Translations under genes and position numbers: made by a program
Part shown: piece after piece, positions 8,068 through 16,261 of the stretch
How positions within the stretch are numbered: position 1 is the stretch's first letter
How the letters are laid out: every line of letters starts with the position of its first letter
DNA from: Bifidobacterium sp. ESL0704
GTDB taxonomy: Bacteria; Actinomycetota; Actinomycetes; Actinomycetales; Bifidobacteriaceae
Direction of reading: 5' to 3'
Assembly: GCF_029392075.1 (NCBI RefSeq)
Contig: NZ_CP113929.1
Span: 1,054,001 to 1,118,000, forward strand
Length of the DNA: 64,000 nt
Notes under the pieces: model-generated
What the model was told of the DNA's origin: nothing
Seen by the model: the letters and a program-made list of their open reading frames with translations, nothing else
Databases searched by the model: none

Positions 8068-10395
8068 ATGATGTATTATGCAAGAACAAGTGATCACGGT
8101 TATGAGACATGCGTAGAACATTTGGTGATGGCAGGGACATTGGCCGGAGCGTTCGCTAGCCAATTCAATAATCTTAATCAGGGAATGATTGCTGGCCTTT
8201 TCCATGATATCGGTAAATATTCTGCTGAATTTCAACAGATGATTAGAAATCCTGAAAAGCCGGCTCATGTGGATCATTCCAGTGCAGGAATGAAACTTGC
8301 CCAAGATAATAACAACCTTTCGATAGCGTTTGCCATAGGTGGACATCACGCTGGATTGCCTGACGGAGGCAGTCCAGTAGATGAAATCGATTTTGGCACC
8401 TTGTATGCAAGATTAAAACGACACATTCCCGATTTCAGTGGTTACGGGCAACAATTCGGAGAGATTGAATGGCCGAAACAAGAGTTTTACAAAGACCCAT
8501 ATTCTTTAATGATGTCAATTAGGATGCTTTTCTCAACGTTGATTGACGCGGACCGGTTAGATGCTGAATTCTTCACCAAGAATAGTGATCGGGCGGAGCG
8601 TAGCTTGCTGGTTTCAATCAAACATTCTTATGGAGACTGCTTGGCAGCCGAAGAAATGCCTGATATCTCGTCAATATTCAAGCAGTGTGAAAACGCGGCT
8701 GCTGTTATAAAAGAGCAGAACGATAAAATTCTGGTGACTCTTAATAAAATCAGTGAAAATAAAGCCCAGAAATTTTTTCAGAATAAAGATAAGTCCTTTT
8801 TGGATGAAAAGCGTTGTAAACTGCTACATGATTGCATTGATGCCGGGAAAGATGAGCATAAAGGCGATGGCATATACACCCTTACGGCGCCGACTGGTAG
8901 CGGTAAAACGAATGCTTCTATAAGCTTCGCTTTAGAGCATGCAGTTACGTATCATAAAAGCCGAATTATTTATGTAATCCCGTATACATCGATTATTGAT
9001 CAGACGGTTGATACGTTTGAAAAAGAATTTGGTGAGGAGAACGTTCTGCCGCATTATGCTGAAGCCTCATACCAATTGAAAGATGAAGATGAGAGGTCGG
9101 AAAGTGATGTTCAGCGAAATCTTGCTTCAGAAAATTGGAACTCTCCGATTGTAGTGACTACCGCCGTTCAATTTTTTGAAAGTCTTTATTCGAACAAAAC
9201 GTCAAAATGTCGGAAGCTGCATAACATTGCTAATTCGGTCATCGTTTTTGACGAGGCGCAGACTCTTCCTGTTTCGTATCTGAAGCCTTGTATTCAGGCG
9301 ATTTCGGAACTGACGCAACGTTATCATGTCAGTGCGGTGCTGTGCACTGCGACCCAGCCCGCGTTGGAATCATTGTTCTGTGAGGCATTTGGCAAAGATG
9401 ATTATAAGATACCTGAAATATCGCCGATGAATGAGAATGAATATCTAGCTTTTACGAGAAATCATATAGAGCTGAACGTCGATTCTACGATTACGCTTGA
9501 TGATCTTGCAGAAGAGTTGAATTCATATGAAGAGGTGCTTTGTGTGGTGAACACTCGCAAAGAGGCGCAATATCTATATTCGAAAATGGCTAAGACGGCG
9601 GGTGGCTATGAAAATGGGTATTTCTGCTTAACGACATTGCTCTGTGCGGTTGATCGCGTGAAACTCTTGGATGAGATACGAACACGTTTGCGCAATGACC
9701 TGCGATGCGTTGTGGTGTCTACTTCGCTGATAGAAGCCGGGGTTGATGTCGACTTTCCTGTTGCTTACCGAGAAGAAGCCGGGTTGGATTCAATATTGCA
9801 AACCGCTGGACGGTGCAATCGTGAGGGTAAGAGGCCTGTTGACGAAAGTGTCGTAAAGGTTTTTTCTACTAAAGAAGGCCGCACATCTCTGTTGTCTCAA
9901 AATGTTCAGGTTCTGCATTCTGTTATCGGCAAATTTGAGAATTTGGCTACACCAAATGCAATATATGAGTATTTTCGACAGCTGTTCAATGATAAAGGTC
10001 AAGATGCTCTTGACACCAAGAAAATACTCAAGGCACATCGAGAAGGTGTCAAAGGGAGAAGATGTCCTTTTGAAATAATCGCCAAGCGTTTCAAACTCAT
10101 TGATACGCCGACCATTCCTGTCTATATTCCTCTGCCGGGAGAGGGCGAAAATCTGTGTCGGCAGCTTATTAATGGAGAATACAGTAGAACGCTTTTTAGA
10201 AAACTAGGGAAGTATTCTGTCAATATTTGGCCGAAGCGTTTGCAAGAGCTACAAGAAGGTGGTGTCGTGATTGAGTATGGGGATGAGCTGCATCCAGAGG
10301 ATTCCTATTTTGTGTTAAGGAATTTAAATAATTACGACAGGTGCAGAGGACTATATTTTGAAAACTCAGCCATAACGGATGGAATTTTCATTTAA
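8068..10395 (+). CDS. cas3: CRISPR-associated nuclease-helicase Cas3 (type I-C)
   Basis: Cas3 is recruited by target-bound Cascade and degrades the displaced strand. The N-terminal HD nuclease shows FHDIGKY with H46-D47, plus HVDHSSAG and GGHHAG histidines. The superfamily 2 helicase has Walker A TGSGKT near residue 277, DEAQ near residue 395, and SLIEAGVDVDFP and QTAGRCNREG in the second RecA lobe. About 775 residues is normal for a fused HD-helicase of subtype I-C. I chose the ATG at 8068 after GTGGGAA; a GTG at 8056 in frame is the alternative. It follows the antitoxin by 44 nt, and 239 nt plus a crRNA-like unit separate it from cas5c. Confidence 0.97.
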   Translation: MMYYARTSDHGYETCVEHLVMAGTLAGAFASQFNNLNQGMIAGLFHDIGKYSAEFQQMIRNPEKPAHVDHSSAGMKLAQDNNNLSIAFAIGGHHAGLPDGGSPVDEIDFGTLYARLKRHIPDFSGYGQQFGEIEWPKQEFYKDPYSLMMSIRMLFSTLIDADRLDAEFFTKNSDRAERSLLVSIKHSYGDCLAAEEMPDISSIFKQCENAAAVIKEQNDKILVTLNKISENKAQKFFQNKDKSFLDEKRCKLLHDCIDAGKDEHKGDGIYTLTAPTGSGKTNASISFALEHAVTYHKSRIIYVIPYTSIIDQTVDTFEKEFGEENVLPHYAEASYQLKDEDERSESDVQRNLASENWNSPIVVTTAVQFFESLYSNKTSKCRKLHNIANSVIVFDEAQTLPVSYLKPCIQAISELTQRYHVSAVLCTATQPALESLFCEAFGKDDYKIPEISPMNENEYLAFTRNHIELNVDSTITLDDLAEELNSYEEVLCVVNTRKEAQYLYSKMAKTAGGYENGYFCLTTLLCAVDRVKLLDEIRTRLRNDLRCVVVSTSLIEAGVDVDFPVAYREEAGLDSILQTAGRCNREGKRPVDESVVKVFSTKEGRTSLLSQNVQVLHSVIGKFENLATPNAIYEYFRQLFNDKGQDALDTKKILKAHREGVKGRRCPFEIIAKRFKLIDTPTIPVYIPLPGEGENLCRQLINGEYSRTLFRKLGKYSVNIWPKRLQELQEGGVVIEYGDELHPEDSYFVLRNLNNYDRCRGLYFENSAITDGIFI

Positions 10396-10435
10396 ACGGT
10401 GGCTGTAAGATACAAGTTGTTTCTTCTGAACGGAT

Positions 10436-10501
10436 AAAAGGGTTCTCCGCTTTTGCAGAGAACCCGACTTAGTTCTATATAAATGTACCTATTTCAATCC
10501 T
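10436..10501 (-). ncRNA. crRNA-like RNA between cas3 and cas5c (CreR-like candidate)
   Basis: On the minus strand, TATGAT (10512-10507) is a good -10 box, with a weak -35 TTGAAG (10537-10532). Transcription should start near 10500-10501. The RNA then begins with GGATTGAAAT (10500-10491), identical to the last 10 nt of the CRISPR repeat and so to most of the type I-C crRNA 5' handle. A 25-nt spacer-like stretch follows (10490-10466), then a stem of 11 pairs with one G-T pair and an AAAA loop (10465-10440) and TTTT (10439-10436). The unit is about 66 nt, the same as one repeat-spacer unit. The hairpin can act as terminator and stand in for the repeat hairpin. Function is inferred by analogy with Cas-regulating RNAs. 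Confidence 0.65.
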
Positions 10502-10568
10502 CGTCCATCATATTTTGAATAATGAACGACTCTTCAACAATAGAAGAGACATGCTACAGAAGCAAGAA

Positions 10569-10598
10569 TTGTAAATATACCTGAAACTGTGATATACT
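10569..10598 (+). promoter_or_regulatory. Promoter of the cas5c-cas2 operon
   Basis: A -35 box TTGTAA (10569-10574) and a -10 box TATACT (10593-10598) are 18 nt apart, 36 nt upstream of the cas5c ATG. It would give the Cascade and adaptation genes a transcript separate from cas3. Confidence 0.6.
10570..10585 (-). promoter_or_regulatory. Predicted Cascade target of the crRNA-like RNA in the cas5c promoter
   Basis: On the minus strand a TTC PAM (10585-10583) is followed by AGGTATATTTACA (10582-10570). The spacer-like stretch of the RNA at 10490 begins AGGTACATTTATA. Eleven of 13 positions agree and the two mismatches are positions 6 and 12, which are flipped out in Cascade-bound guides; similarity ends at position 14. 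The site covers part of the -35 box and the spacer of the cas5c promoter. A short seed match of this kind would allow binding and repression without cleavage. Confidence 0.6.
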
Positions 10599-10634
10599 TT
10601 TAGAAAATTCAATGACGATTTGAGAGGAATGGCG

Positions 10635-11285
10635 ATGGCGATACAACTTGAAGTTTGGGGAAGCGGCGCATTGTTCACGCGTCCGGAAATGTCAGTGGAG
10701 CGAGTCTCTTACGATGTGATGACCCCTTCGGCTGCACGCGGTATTTTGGAAGCCATATATTGGCACCCTGGGATGAGATGGGTAGTTGACAAGATCACTG
10801 TGATGAATCCGATTAAGTTCGATAATATCAGGCGCAATGAAGTTTCCAGCGTGCTGAGTGCCAGAACTGCTCACTCGATGATGGAGGGAAAGGGAGGTGA
10901 AGTCATTTATACCTCGGATACTATTCAGCAACGGGCTTCGACTTTTCTGAGAGATGTTCACTACGTCATCGAAGCGCATTTTGATATGACCGATCGAGCG
11001 TCTAAAGAGGATTCTCCGGCAAAGTTCATCAGCATTTTCAACCGTCGTGTTGCAAAAGGTCAGTGTTTCCATCATCCTTATTTCGGGTGCAGAGAATTTC
11101 CTGTCGATTTCAAGTCTTGGGAAGACAAACAAAGTCCCAAGGGGTTCGAACAAGGCAAGCGGGATTTAGGATACATGCTATATGACATGGATTATCGTGA
11201 TCCTGAAAATATCAAGCCGTTGTTTTTCCGTGCCGAATTGAACGATGGGGTTATGAATCTCGAGAACGCGAGGGTAGTGTCATGA
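10635..11285 (+). CDS. cas5c: Cas5c (Cas5d) pre-crRNA endonuclease and Cascade subunit
   Basis: In subtype I-C there is no Cas6, and Cas5c both cuts pre-crRNA at the repeat hairpin and stays on the 5' handle in Cascade. The protein starts MAIQLEVWGSGALFTRPEMS, typical of the family, followed by VSYDVMTPSAARGILEAIYW and WVVDKI. I chose ATG 10635 because AGAGG (10623-10627) lies 7 nt upstream; TTG 10620 and ATG 10629 are in frame but too close to or ahead of that site. Length is 216 residues. Its stop overlaps the cas8c ATG (ATGA at 11282-11285), indicating translational coupling. Confidence 0.96.
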   Translation: MAIQLEVWGSGALFTRPEMSVERVSYDVMTPSAARGILEAIYWHPGMRWVVDKITVMNPIKFDNIRRNEVSSVLSARTAHSMMEGKGGEVIYTSDTIQQRASTFLRDVHYVIEAHFDMTDRASKEDSPAKFISIFNRRVAKGQCFHHPYFGCREFPVDFKSWEDKQSPKGFEQGKRDLGYMLYDMDYRDPENIKPLFFRAELNDGVMNLENARVVS

Positions 11286-13051
11286 TTGAAAATTTGATTC
11301 ACCTCTACGATGATCTTGATGCGAAACACAAAATACCTCAATATGGTTTAATTCCGCAGAATGTTTTGTATGGGCTCGATATTGACGATTCGGGCAAAAT
11401 CCTGAATATTCGAAAGCTTGGGGATTGGTCGCAAAAGCGTCCGGTCCACATGGTTTCCGTGCCTGCACGAGTGACTAGGTCTTCGGGAGTCAAAGCTAAT
11501 TTCCTGTGTGATACGCCGCAATATTTGTTGGCGGATGACACTAACGCAAGGAACGGCCGAGAGAAGAAAGCCTTTAAAGCCGCTGCGGAATTGCATTTGC
11601 GATTGCTTTCAGGAATCGATGATTCAACGGCAAAGGCGATATGTGCATTTTTCGCACGGTCCCCACAGGTGTCAGAAGCCAAGAATCTTCTGACTGCTGA
11701 TGAGTGGAAACATGCGTCCACTGCCAATTTTGTCTTTTACCACAATGACCGTTGCGTGATGGAAGACGAACGAATTGTGCATGCGTGGCTTGAAGATTTC
11801 TCCGAATCGGGAACCGATGGTGAGGTCTTGGAAAGTATCGTGGACGGTTCTGAAGTTCAACCGGCTGCGATTCATCCTAAAATCAAAGGGGTGTGGGGCG
11901 CGCAATCGAGTGGTGGTGCTTTGATTTCCTTTAATAAGGAATCTTTCAATTCATACGGGAAATCTCAGAACGCCAATGCTCCGATGAGCGAGGAACAAGC
12001 CTATAAATACACCGCTGCATTGAACTATCTTTTGGCTGATAATGACCATGTTGCTCATGTTGGTGATACGACTATCGTGTATTGGGCGGAATCCGGGAGT
12101 GTCGAATATCAGGACTTCTTTAGCATGGCTTCTGACTTTGGAGGCGGTTCATCGTCTGATGGTGATTTAGAAGCCAACTTGGGAACTGCCATCAACGCGC
12201 TCGCTGCAGGTAGAGTTTTTGACGTAGGCAATTTTCAGCTGAATCCCGATGAACATTTCTATGTGCTGGGTTTGTCTCCAAATTCGGCGCGTATTTCGGT
12301 ACGGTTCTTTCTCAAAGACACCTTCGGTGCATTCTTGCAGAATATCGTCAAGCATTACTCGGATTTGAGTATTCAAAGACCTATTTTTGATAAGAATCCC
12401 CGTATGCCTTTGTGGCGTTTGCTGAATCAAACCACCAATCAGGCAATAAAGGCCGACGTGCCGAGTGTGCTGGTAGGCGGCGTGCTGCGTTCGGTTCTTT
12501 TAGGTGTTCCATATCCGGCGTCGTTGCTTTCAAACGTCGAATTACGCATCAGATCCGAGAAAGACATCAATGCGGATAAAGCCGCCATTATTAAAGCCTA
12601 TTACTTAAGACAACCTAATTCTGAATGCCCCAAGGAGGTATTGCAAATGAGTATCAATGAGGAGAGTGAGAATGTTCCTTATGTGCTGGGAAGAATGTTC
12701 TCGTTGTATGAGCAGATTCAGCAAGCGGCGAATCCTGGCATCAATACTACGATTAAAGACAAGTATTTCAACAGCGCCTCTACGACACCTTCGCTGATAT
12801 TCCCGATTCTGGGAAATCTGGCGGAAAAACATCTTCGGAAGCTGGGCAGGTCGGAGCCTGGGCGAAAGGTCAATCTCAGCAAGGCTTTACAACGTCTCTC
12901 TTTGAGACTCGGAGACCAATATCCCGCCAGGCTTTCTTTGCCTCAGCAGGGCGCTTTCCAACTTGGCTATTACTTCGAGACTCAGAAGCATTACGAGAAT
13001 AAAACGGTAAAGCAGGAGAATTCCAACAAACAAGGAGAGAACAATGAGTGA
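11282..13051 (+). CDS. cas8c: Cas8c (Csd1), large subunit of type I-C Cascade
   Basis: This 589-residue protein starts MIENLIHLYDDLDAKHKIPQ, and contains motifs of the Csd1 family such as LNYLLADNDHVAHVGDTTIVYWAE (in parts: LNYLLADNDH, TTIVYWAE) and FYVLGLSPNSARISVRFF. In Cascade it recognises the PAM and helps recruit Cas3. It overlaps cas5c by 4 nt and cas7c by 8 nt. The last 134 codons also form an internal reading unit with its own ribosome site (see cas11c). No sign of damage is seen. Confidence 0.96.
   Translation: MIENLIHLYDDLDAKHKIPQYGLIPQNVLYGLDIDDSGKILNIRKLGDWSQKRPVHMVSVPARVTRSSGVKANFLCDTPQYLLADDTNARNGREKKAFKAAAELHLRLLSGIDDSTAKAICAFFARSPQVSEAKNLLTADEWKHASTANFVFYHNDRCVMEDERIVHAWLEDFSESGTDGEVLESIVDGSEVQPAAIHPKIKGVWGAQSSGGALISFNKESFNSYGKSQNANAPMSEEQAYKYTAALNYLLADNDHVAHVGDTTIVYWAESGSVEYQDFFSMASDFGGGSSSDGDLEANLGTAINALAAGRVFDVGNFQLNPDEHFYVLGLSPNSARISVRFFLKDTFGAFLQNIVKHYSDLSIQRPIFDKNPRMPLWRLLNQTTNQAIKADVPSVLVGGVLRSVLLGVPYPASLLSNVELRIRSEKDINADKAAIIKAYYLRQPNSECPKEVLQMSINEESENVPYVLGRMFSLYEQIQQAANPGINTTIKDKYFNSASTTPSLIFPILGNLAEKHLRKLGRSEPGRKVNLSKALQRLSLRLGDQYPARLSLPQQGAFQLGYYFETQKHYENKTVKQENSNKQGENNE
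12647..13051 (+). CDS. cas11c: Cas11c small subunit from an internal start within cas8c
   Basis: Within cas8c and in the same frame, AAGGAGG at 12632-12638 stands 8 nt before ATG at 12647. It is one of the best Shine-Dalgarno sequences in the operon and has no other obvious use. Translation from here gives 134 residues starting MSINEESENVPYVLGRMFSL, largely helical in appearance, equal to the C-terminus of Cas8c. In other type I-C systems a separate small subunit, Cas11c, is made in just this way and is needed to assemble Cascade. I infer the same here. Confidence 0.75.
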   Translation: MSINEESENVPYVLGRMFSLYEQIQQAANPGINTTIKDKYFNSASTTPSLIFPILGNLAEKHLRKLGRSEPGRKVNLSKALQRLSLRLGDQYPARLSLPQQGAFQLGYYFETQKHYENKTVKQENSNKQGENNE

Positions 13052-13979
13052 AATTACCAATGACGCGATCAAGAACCGCTATGATTTCTCGATTCTGTTC
13101 GACGTCGAAAACGGTAATCCGAACGGTGATCCCGATTCGGGGAACATGCCAAGGATTGATACGGAAACTGGTTTGGGACTGGTGACGGATGTGTGCCTGA
13201 AGCGCAAGATTCGTAACTACGTTCAATTGGTTGACGGAGATAAGGCTCCTAACCGTATCTATATTCAGCAGCGTGTTCCACTGAACAGGCTTGATGATGA
13301 GGCTTTGGACTCTGTCGGAGTTGATACGGACGCAGCCAATGCGGAAAAGGATATCAAGAGGGTCAAGAAGGACGACCCGGATTTGGACAGGAAGATTCGT
13401 GACTATATGTGCTCGAACTTCTTTGATATCCGAACGTTCGGTGCCGTGATGACTACTTTTGTTAAAGGTAGCCTGTCTTCCGGCCAAGTACGTGGGCCGG
13501 TTCAGCTTGGTTTTTCACGTTCTATTGATCCCGTCATCCCTCAGGAAATCACTATTACGCGAGTGGCGATTACCACTGAAGCGGATGCGGAAAAGAAAAA
13601 CAATGAGATAGGAAGGAAATACATTATTCCTTACGGTTTGTACCGTGCGAATGGGTATATTTCTGCGAAGTTGGCTGAGCAGACTACAGGTTTTTCGGAT
13701 GCAGATTTGGAACTGCTTTGGAACGCAATCCTAAATATGTTCGAATTCGATCGGTCGGCTGCGAGAGGCAATATGGCGGTTCGGAAGCTGTACGTGTTTA
13801 AGCACAGCAATGATTTAGGCGATGCTCCTTCATATAAGTTGTTCGACAGTGTCAAGGTGAATCGTAAACCAGAAGTATCGGCGCCACGGACTTTTAACGA
13901 TTACGACGTGAAATACGATGCGACAAGCGTTCCAGATTCCGTACAGGTTACCGAAAAAGTAGATGGTATCACGCTGTGA
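13044..13979 (+). CDS. cas7c: Cas7c (Csd2), crRNA-coating backbone subunit of Cascade
   Basis: The 311-residue protein begins with the family hallmark FSILFDVENGNPNGDPDSGN and contains FDIRTFGAVMTT and RGPVQLGFSRSIDPV, the RAMP-type features of Csd2. Several copies wrap the crRNA spacer and impose the kink at every sixth base. The start ATG lies within the last codons of cas8c, preceded by AAGGAGAG. The stop overlaps the GTG start of cas4. Confidence 0.97.
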   Translation: MSEITNDAIKNRYDFSILFDVENGNPNGDPDSGNMPRIDTETGLGLVTDVCLKRKIRNYVQLVDGDKAPNRIYIQQRVPLNRLDDEALDSVGVDTDAANAEKDIKRVKKDDPDLDRKIRDYMCSNFFDIRTFGAVMTTFVKGSLSSGQVRGPVQLGFSRSIDPVIPQEITITRVAITTEADAEKKNNEIGRKYIIPYGLYRANGYISAKLAEQTTGFSDADLELLWNAILNMFEFDRSAARGNMAVRKLYVFKHSNDLGDAPSYKLFDSVKVNRKPEVSAPRTFNDYDVKYDATSVPDSVQVTEKVDGITL

Positions 13980-14683
13980 ATTCCACATCTTCTACCTATC
14001 GTGAGCTGCTGAATGGGTCTACCGATTATCCTGAGGATGATTGGTTGGCCCTTTCGGGCATTCAGCATTATGCCTTTTGCAAGCGGCAATGGGCGTTGAT
14101 TCATATCGAACAGCTTTGGCAGGAAAATGCACGTACGACTGCAGGTCAGCTGGAGCATGCACGTGTAGACGATTACGGCCAGTCCGAGACTCGGGGCGAT
14201 CTGCTGATCTTGCGCAGTCTGAGAGTGTTCTCACGAAAACTGGGCATCACGGGGATCTGCGATGTGGTGGAGTTCCACCGTGACCATGACGGCGTTGAGC
14301 TCAATGGTCGTGAAGGGAAGTGGTCGGCGTATCCGATCGAGTACAAGCACGGTCATGCCAAAGCAAAAGACGAAGACCGGCTTCAGCTTTGTGCCGAAGT
14401 GATGTGCCTGGAAGAAATGCTTGCATGTGATATTCCGCAGGCGGCATTGTTTTATCGGGAAACAAAGCGTCGGGAAATCGTCGAGCTTGATGACGCCTTA
14501 CGGGACACCGTGGTCGGTGTTACCCGGCAAATGCATGATCTTTATAGTCGCGGGTATACGCCGAAAGTCAAGCGCACGAAATCATGTAACGCTTGTTCTC
14601 TAAAAGATTTGTGTCTTCCGGAACTGAGCAAGACTCCATCCGCGAGGAAATATATCAACGAACATCTAGCTGTGGTTGAGTGA
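13976..14683 (+). CDS. cas4: Cas4 exonuclease of the adaptation module
   Basis: Cas4 trims prespacers and selects for the PAM together with Cas1-Cas2. The 235-residue protein shows HYAFCKRQWALIHIEQ, with the first iron-sulfur cysteine, a RecB-like nuclease core including GICDVVEFH and YPIEYKHGHAK, and the C-terminal cluster SCNACSLKDLC with three more cysteines. All four cluster ligands are present. The start is GTG at 13976, overlapping the cas7c stop by 4 nt. Confidence 0.95.
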   Translation: MNSTSSTYRELLNGSTDYPEDDWLALSGIQHYAFCKRQWALIHIEQLWQENARTTAGQLEHARVDDYGQSETRGDLLILRSLRVFSRKLGITGICDVVEFHRDHDGVELNGREGKWSAYPIEYKHGHAKAKDEDRLQLCAEVMCLEEMLACDIPQAALFYRETKRREIVELDDALRDTVVGVTRQMHDLYSRGYTPKVKRTKSCNACSLKDLCLPELSKTPSARKYINEHLAVVE

Positions 14684-14713
14684 ATAATGAATAGTGATAA
14701 TGGAGGAGGAACA

Positions 14714-15745
14714 GTGAGGCGATTACTCAATACGTTGTTTGTACTTAGCGAGGACGCTTATTTGTCCCTTAAGGACGACAACGTCGTCGTTCAGATCAAA
14801 GATGCACGTTTGGCTTCAATCCCTCTGCGATCCATAGAGGGAATTCTGTGCTTTAGCTACAAGGGTGCGTCGCCGGCGTTGATGGGCAGATGTGCGGAGT
14901 TCGGGGTGTCGGTTTCGTTCTTTTCTCCGCGTGGACGTTATTATTGTTCGATTCTTGGTGAGAAAAATCGTAATGTGCTGTTACGAAGAGAGCAATTCAG
15001 GGTCGCCGATGACGAAAGCCGGAGCTTGCCAATTGCCAAGTCTTTTATTTTTGGGAAAGTGTTTAATTGCCGCTGGGTATTGGAAAGAGTCAGACGCGAC
15101 CACTCCATGCGCGTAAATGCGGAGCGGCTTTCTTCTCAAAGTGCTTTATTGAAAACTGCTCTTAATGAAATAAATGCTTGTTCAACGCTGGATGAGCTGC
15201 GCGGAGTGGAGGGGAACGCGGCCAAAGACTATTTTGGTGCCTATGACGATTTGATTCTTCATTCGAAAGACGATTTCTATTTTGAAGGCCGAAGCCGCAG
15301 ACCCCCGATGGACCGGCTCAATGCGCTGATGTCTTTCATATACACACTTTTGACAGGAGATTGCACGGCGGCATTGCAAGGTGTAGGGCTTGATCCATAT
15401 GTCGGATTTATGCACGTCGATAGGCCTGGCCGGGTCTCGCTGGCTTTGGATCTGATGGAAGAATTTCGACCGATAATTGGCGATCGGTTCGTTTTGAGTC
15501 TTGTCAATACCGGTGCGATTAAGCCGAAAGATTTTGAAGAACGGGAAAACGGCGGCATTTTTCTCAATGATCAGGGACGAAAAATCGTCTTAGCCGCGTG
15601 GCAGAAACGTAAGCAGGAACAAATGACACATCCGTTCCTCAATGAGAAGATATCGTGGGGTCTTGTCCCTTACGTGCAGGCATTGCTCTTAGTGCGAGCA
15701 TTGCGTGGGGATTTAGACGCATATCCACCATTACTATGGAAATGA
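14714..15745 (+). CDS. cas1: Cas1 integrase
   Basis: Cas1 inserts new spacers at the leader end of the array. I chose GTG at 14714 because GGAGGAGGA (14702-14710) immediately precedes it and translation gives MRRLLNTLFVLSEDAYLSL, the usual Cas1c start; an ATG at 14687 adds nine residues without a ribosome site. The 343-residue protein contains the metal ligands in LRGVEGNAAKDYF (Glu) and YVGFMHVDRPGRVSLALDL (His and the following acidic residues in MEEF). The stop TGA overlaps an ATG of cas2. Confidence 0.96.
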   Translation: MRRLLNTLFVLSEDAYLSLKDDNVVVQIKDARLASIPLRSIEGILCFSYKGASPALMGRCAEFGVSVSFFSPRGRYYCSILGEKNRNVLLRREQFRVADDESRSLPIAKSFIFGKVFNCRWVLERVRRDHSMRVNAERLSSQSALLKTALNEINACSTLDELRGVEGNAAKDYFGAYDDLILHSKDDFYFEGRSRRPPMDRLNALMSFIYTLLTGDCTAALQGVGLDPYVGFMHVDRPGRVSLALDLMEEFRPIIGDRFVLSLVNTGAIKPKDFEERENGGIFLNDQGRKIVLAAWQKRKQEQMTHPFLNEKISWGLVPYVQALLLVRALRGDLDAYPPLLWK

Positions 15746-16044
15746 GATGGATGATGATGGTAGTTGTTGCATACGATGTTAATACGCAGACGCCTCAGGG
15801 ACGTCGTAGATTACGCCGGGTTGCAAAAGCTTGTACGAAATACGGGCAGCGTGTTCAAAACAGTGTTTTCGAGTGTGAGGTGACTCCCTCGGACTTGTTG
15901 GTTTTGAAACATGATTTGGCTGGAATCATTGACTTGAATTGCGACAGTCTTCGATTTTATAATTTAGGTGCTAAGTATTCGAATCGTATTGAGCATATCG
16001 GTGTGCAACATCATCTTCCTACTGATGGTCTCTTGATGGTTTAG
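15742..16044 (+). CDS. cas2: Cas2, structural partner of Cas1
   Basis: About 96-100 residues, with the ferredoxin-like start MMVVVAYDVNTQTPQGRRRL, the arginine-rich helix, GQRVQNSVFECEV, and LRFYNLG near the end. Cas2 bridges the two Cas1 dimers. The start is uncertain: the ATG at 15742 overlaps the cas1 stop (ATGA), but ATGs at 15751, 15754 and 15757 are also in frame and give the more usual length. The gene ends 217 nt before the first CRISPR repeat. Confidence 0.95.
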   Translation: MRWMMMVVVAYDVNTQTPQGRRRLRRVAKACTKYGQRVQNSVFECEVTPSDLLVLKHDLAGIIDLNCDSLRFYNLGAKYSNRIEHIGVQHHLPTDGLLMV

Positions 16045-16261
16045 TGCGAGAGCTAAGCGCTCATTGTTTGTTTGGAGGTTCGCACCAATTATTTTTCAAG
16101 ATTTTTCAAGATGTTGGATTTTTAATCATCTTTGATTGATGTTTGATAACTTAAAAGCGATTTTGCGTTCCAAAATTGTTTTGAATCCATTTTCAGCTGG
16201 TTTCGGCTGTATTTTTGCTATTATTGAGTCCACATAGTGGATTTTTGTGTCCATTTATGCT
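16045..16261 (+). promoter_or_regulatory. CRISPR leader
   Basis: This AT-rich 217-nt stretch lies between cas2 and the first repeat. It contains a short direct repeat TTTTTCAAGA (within 16091-16112) and T-rich runs, as leaders do. Its position next to cas2, and the degenerate repeat at the opposite end, fix the array orientation: transcription and new spacers start here. A precise promoter was not identified. Confidence 0.75.
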
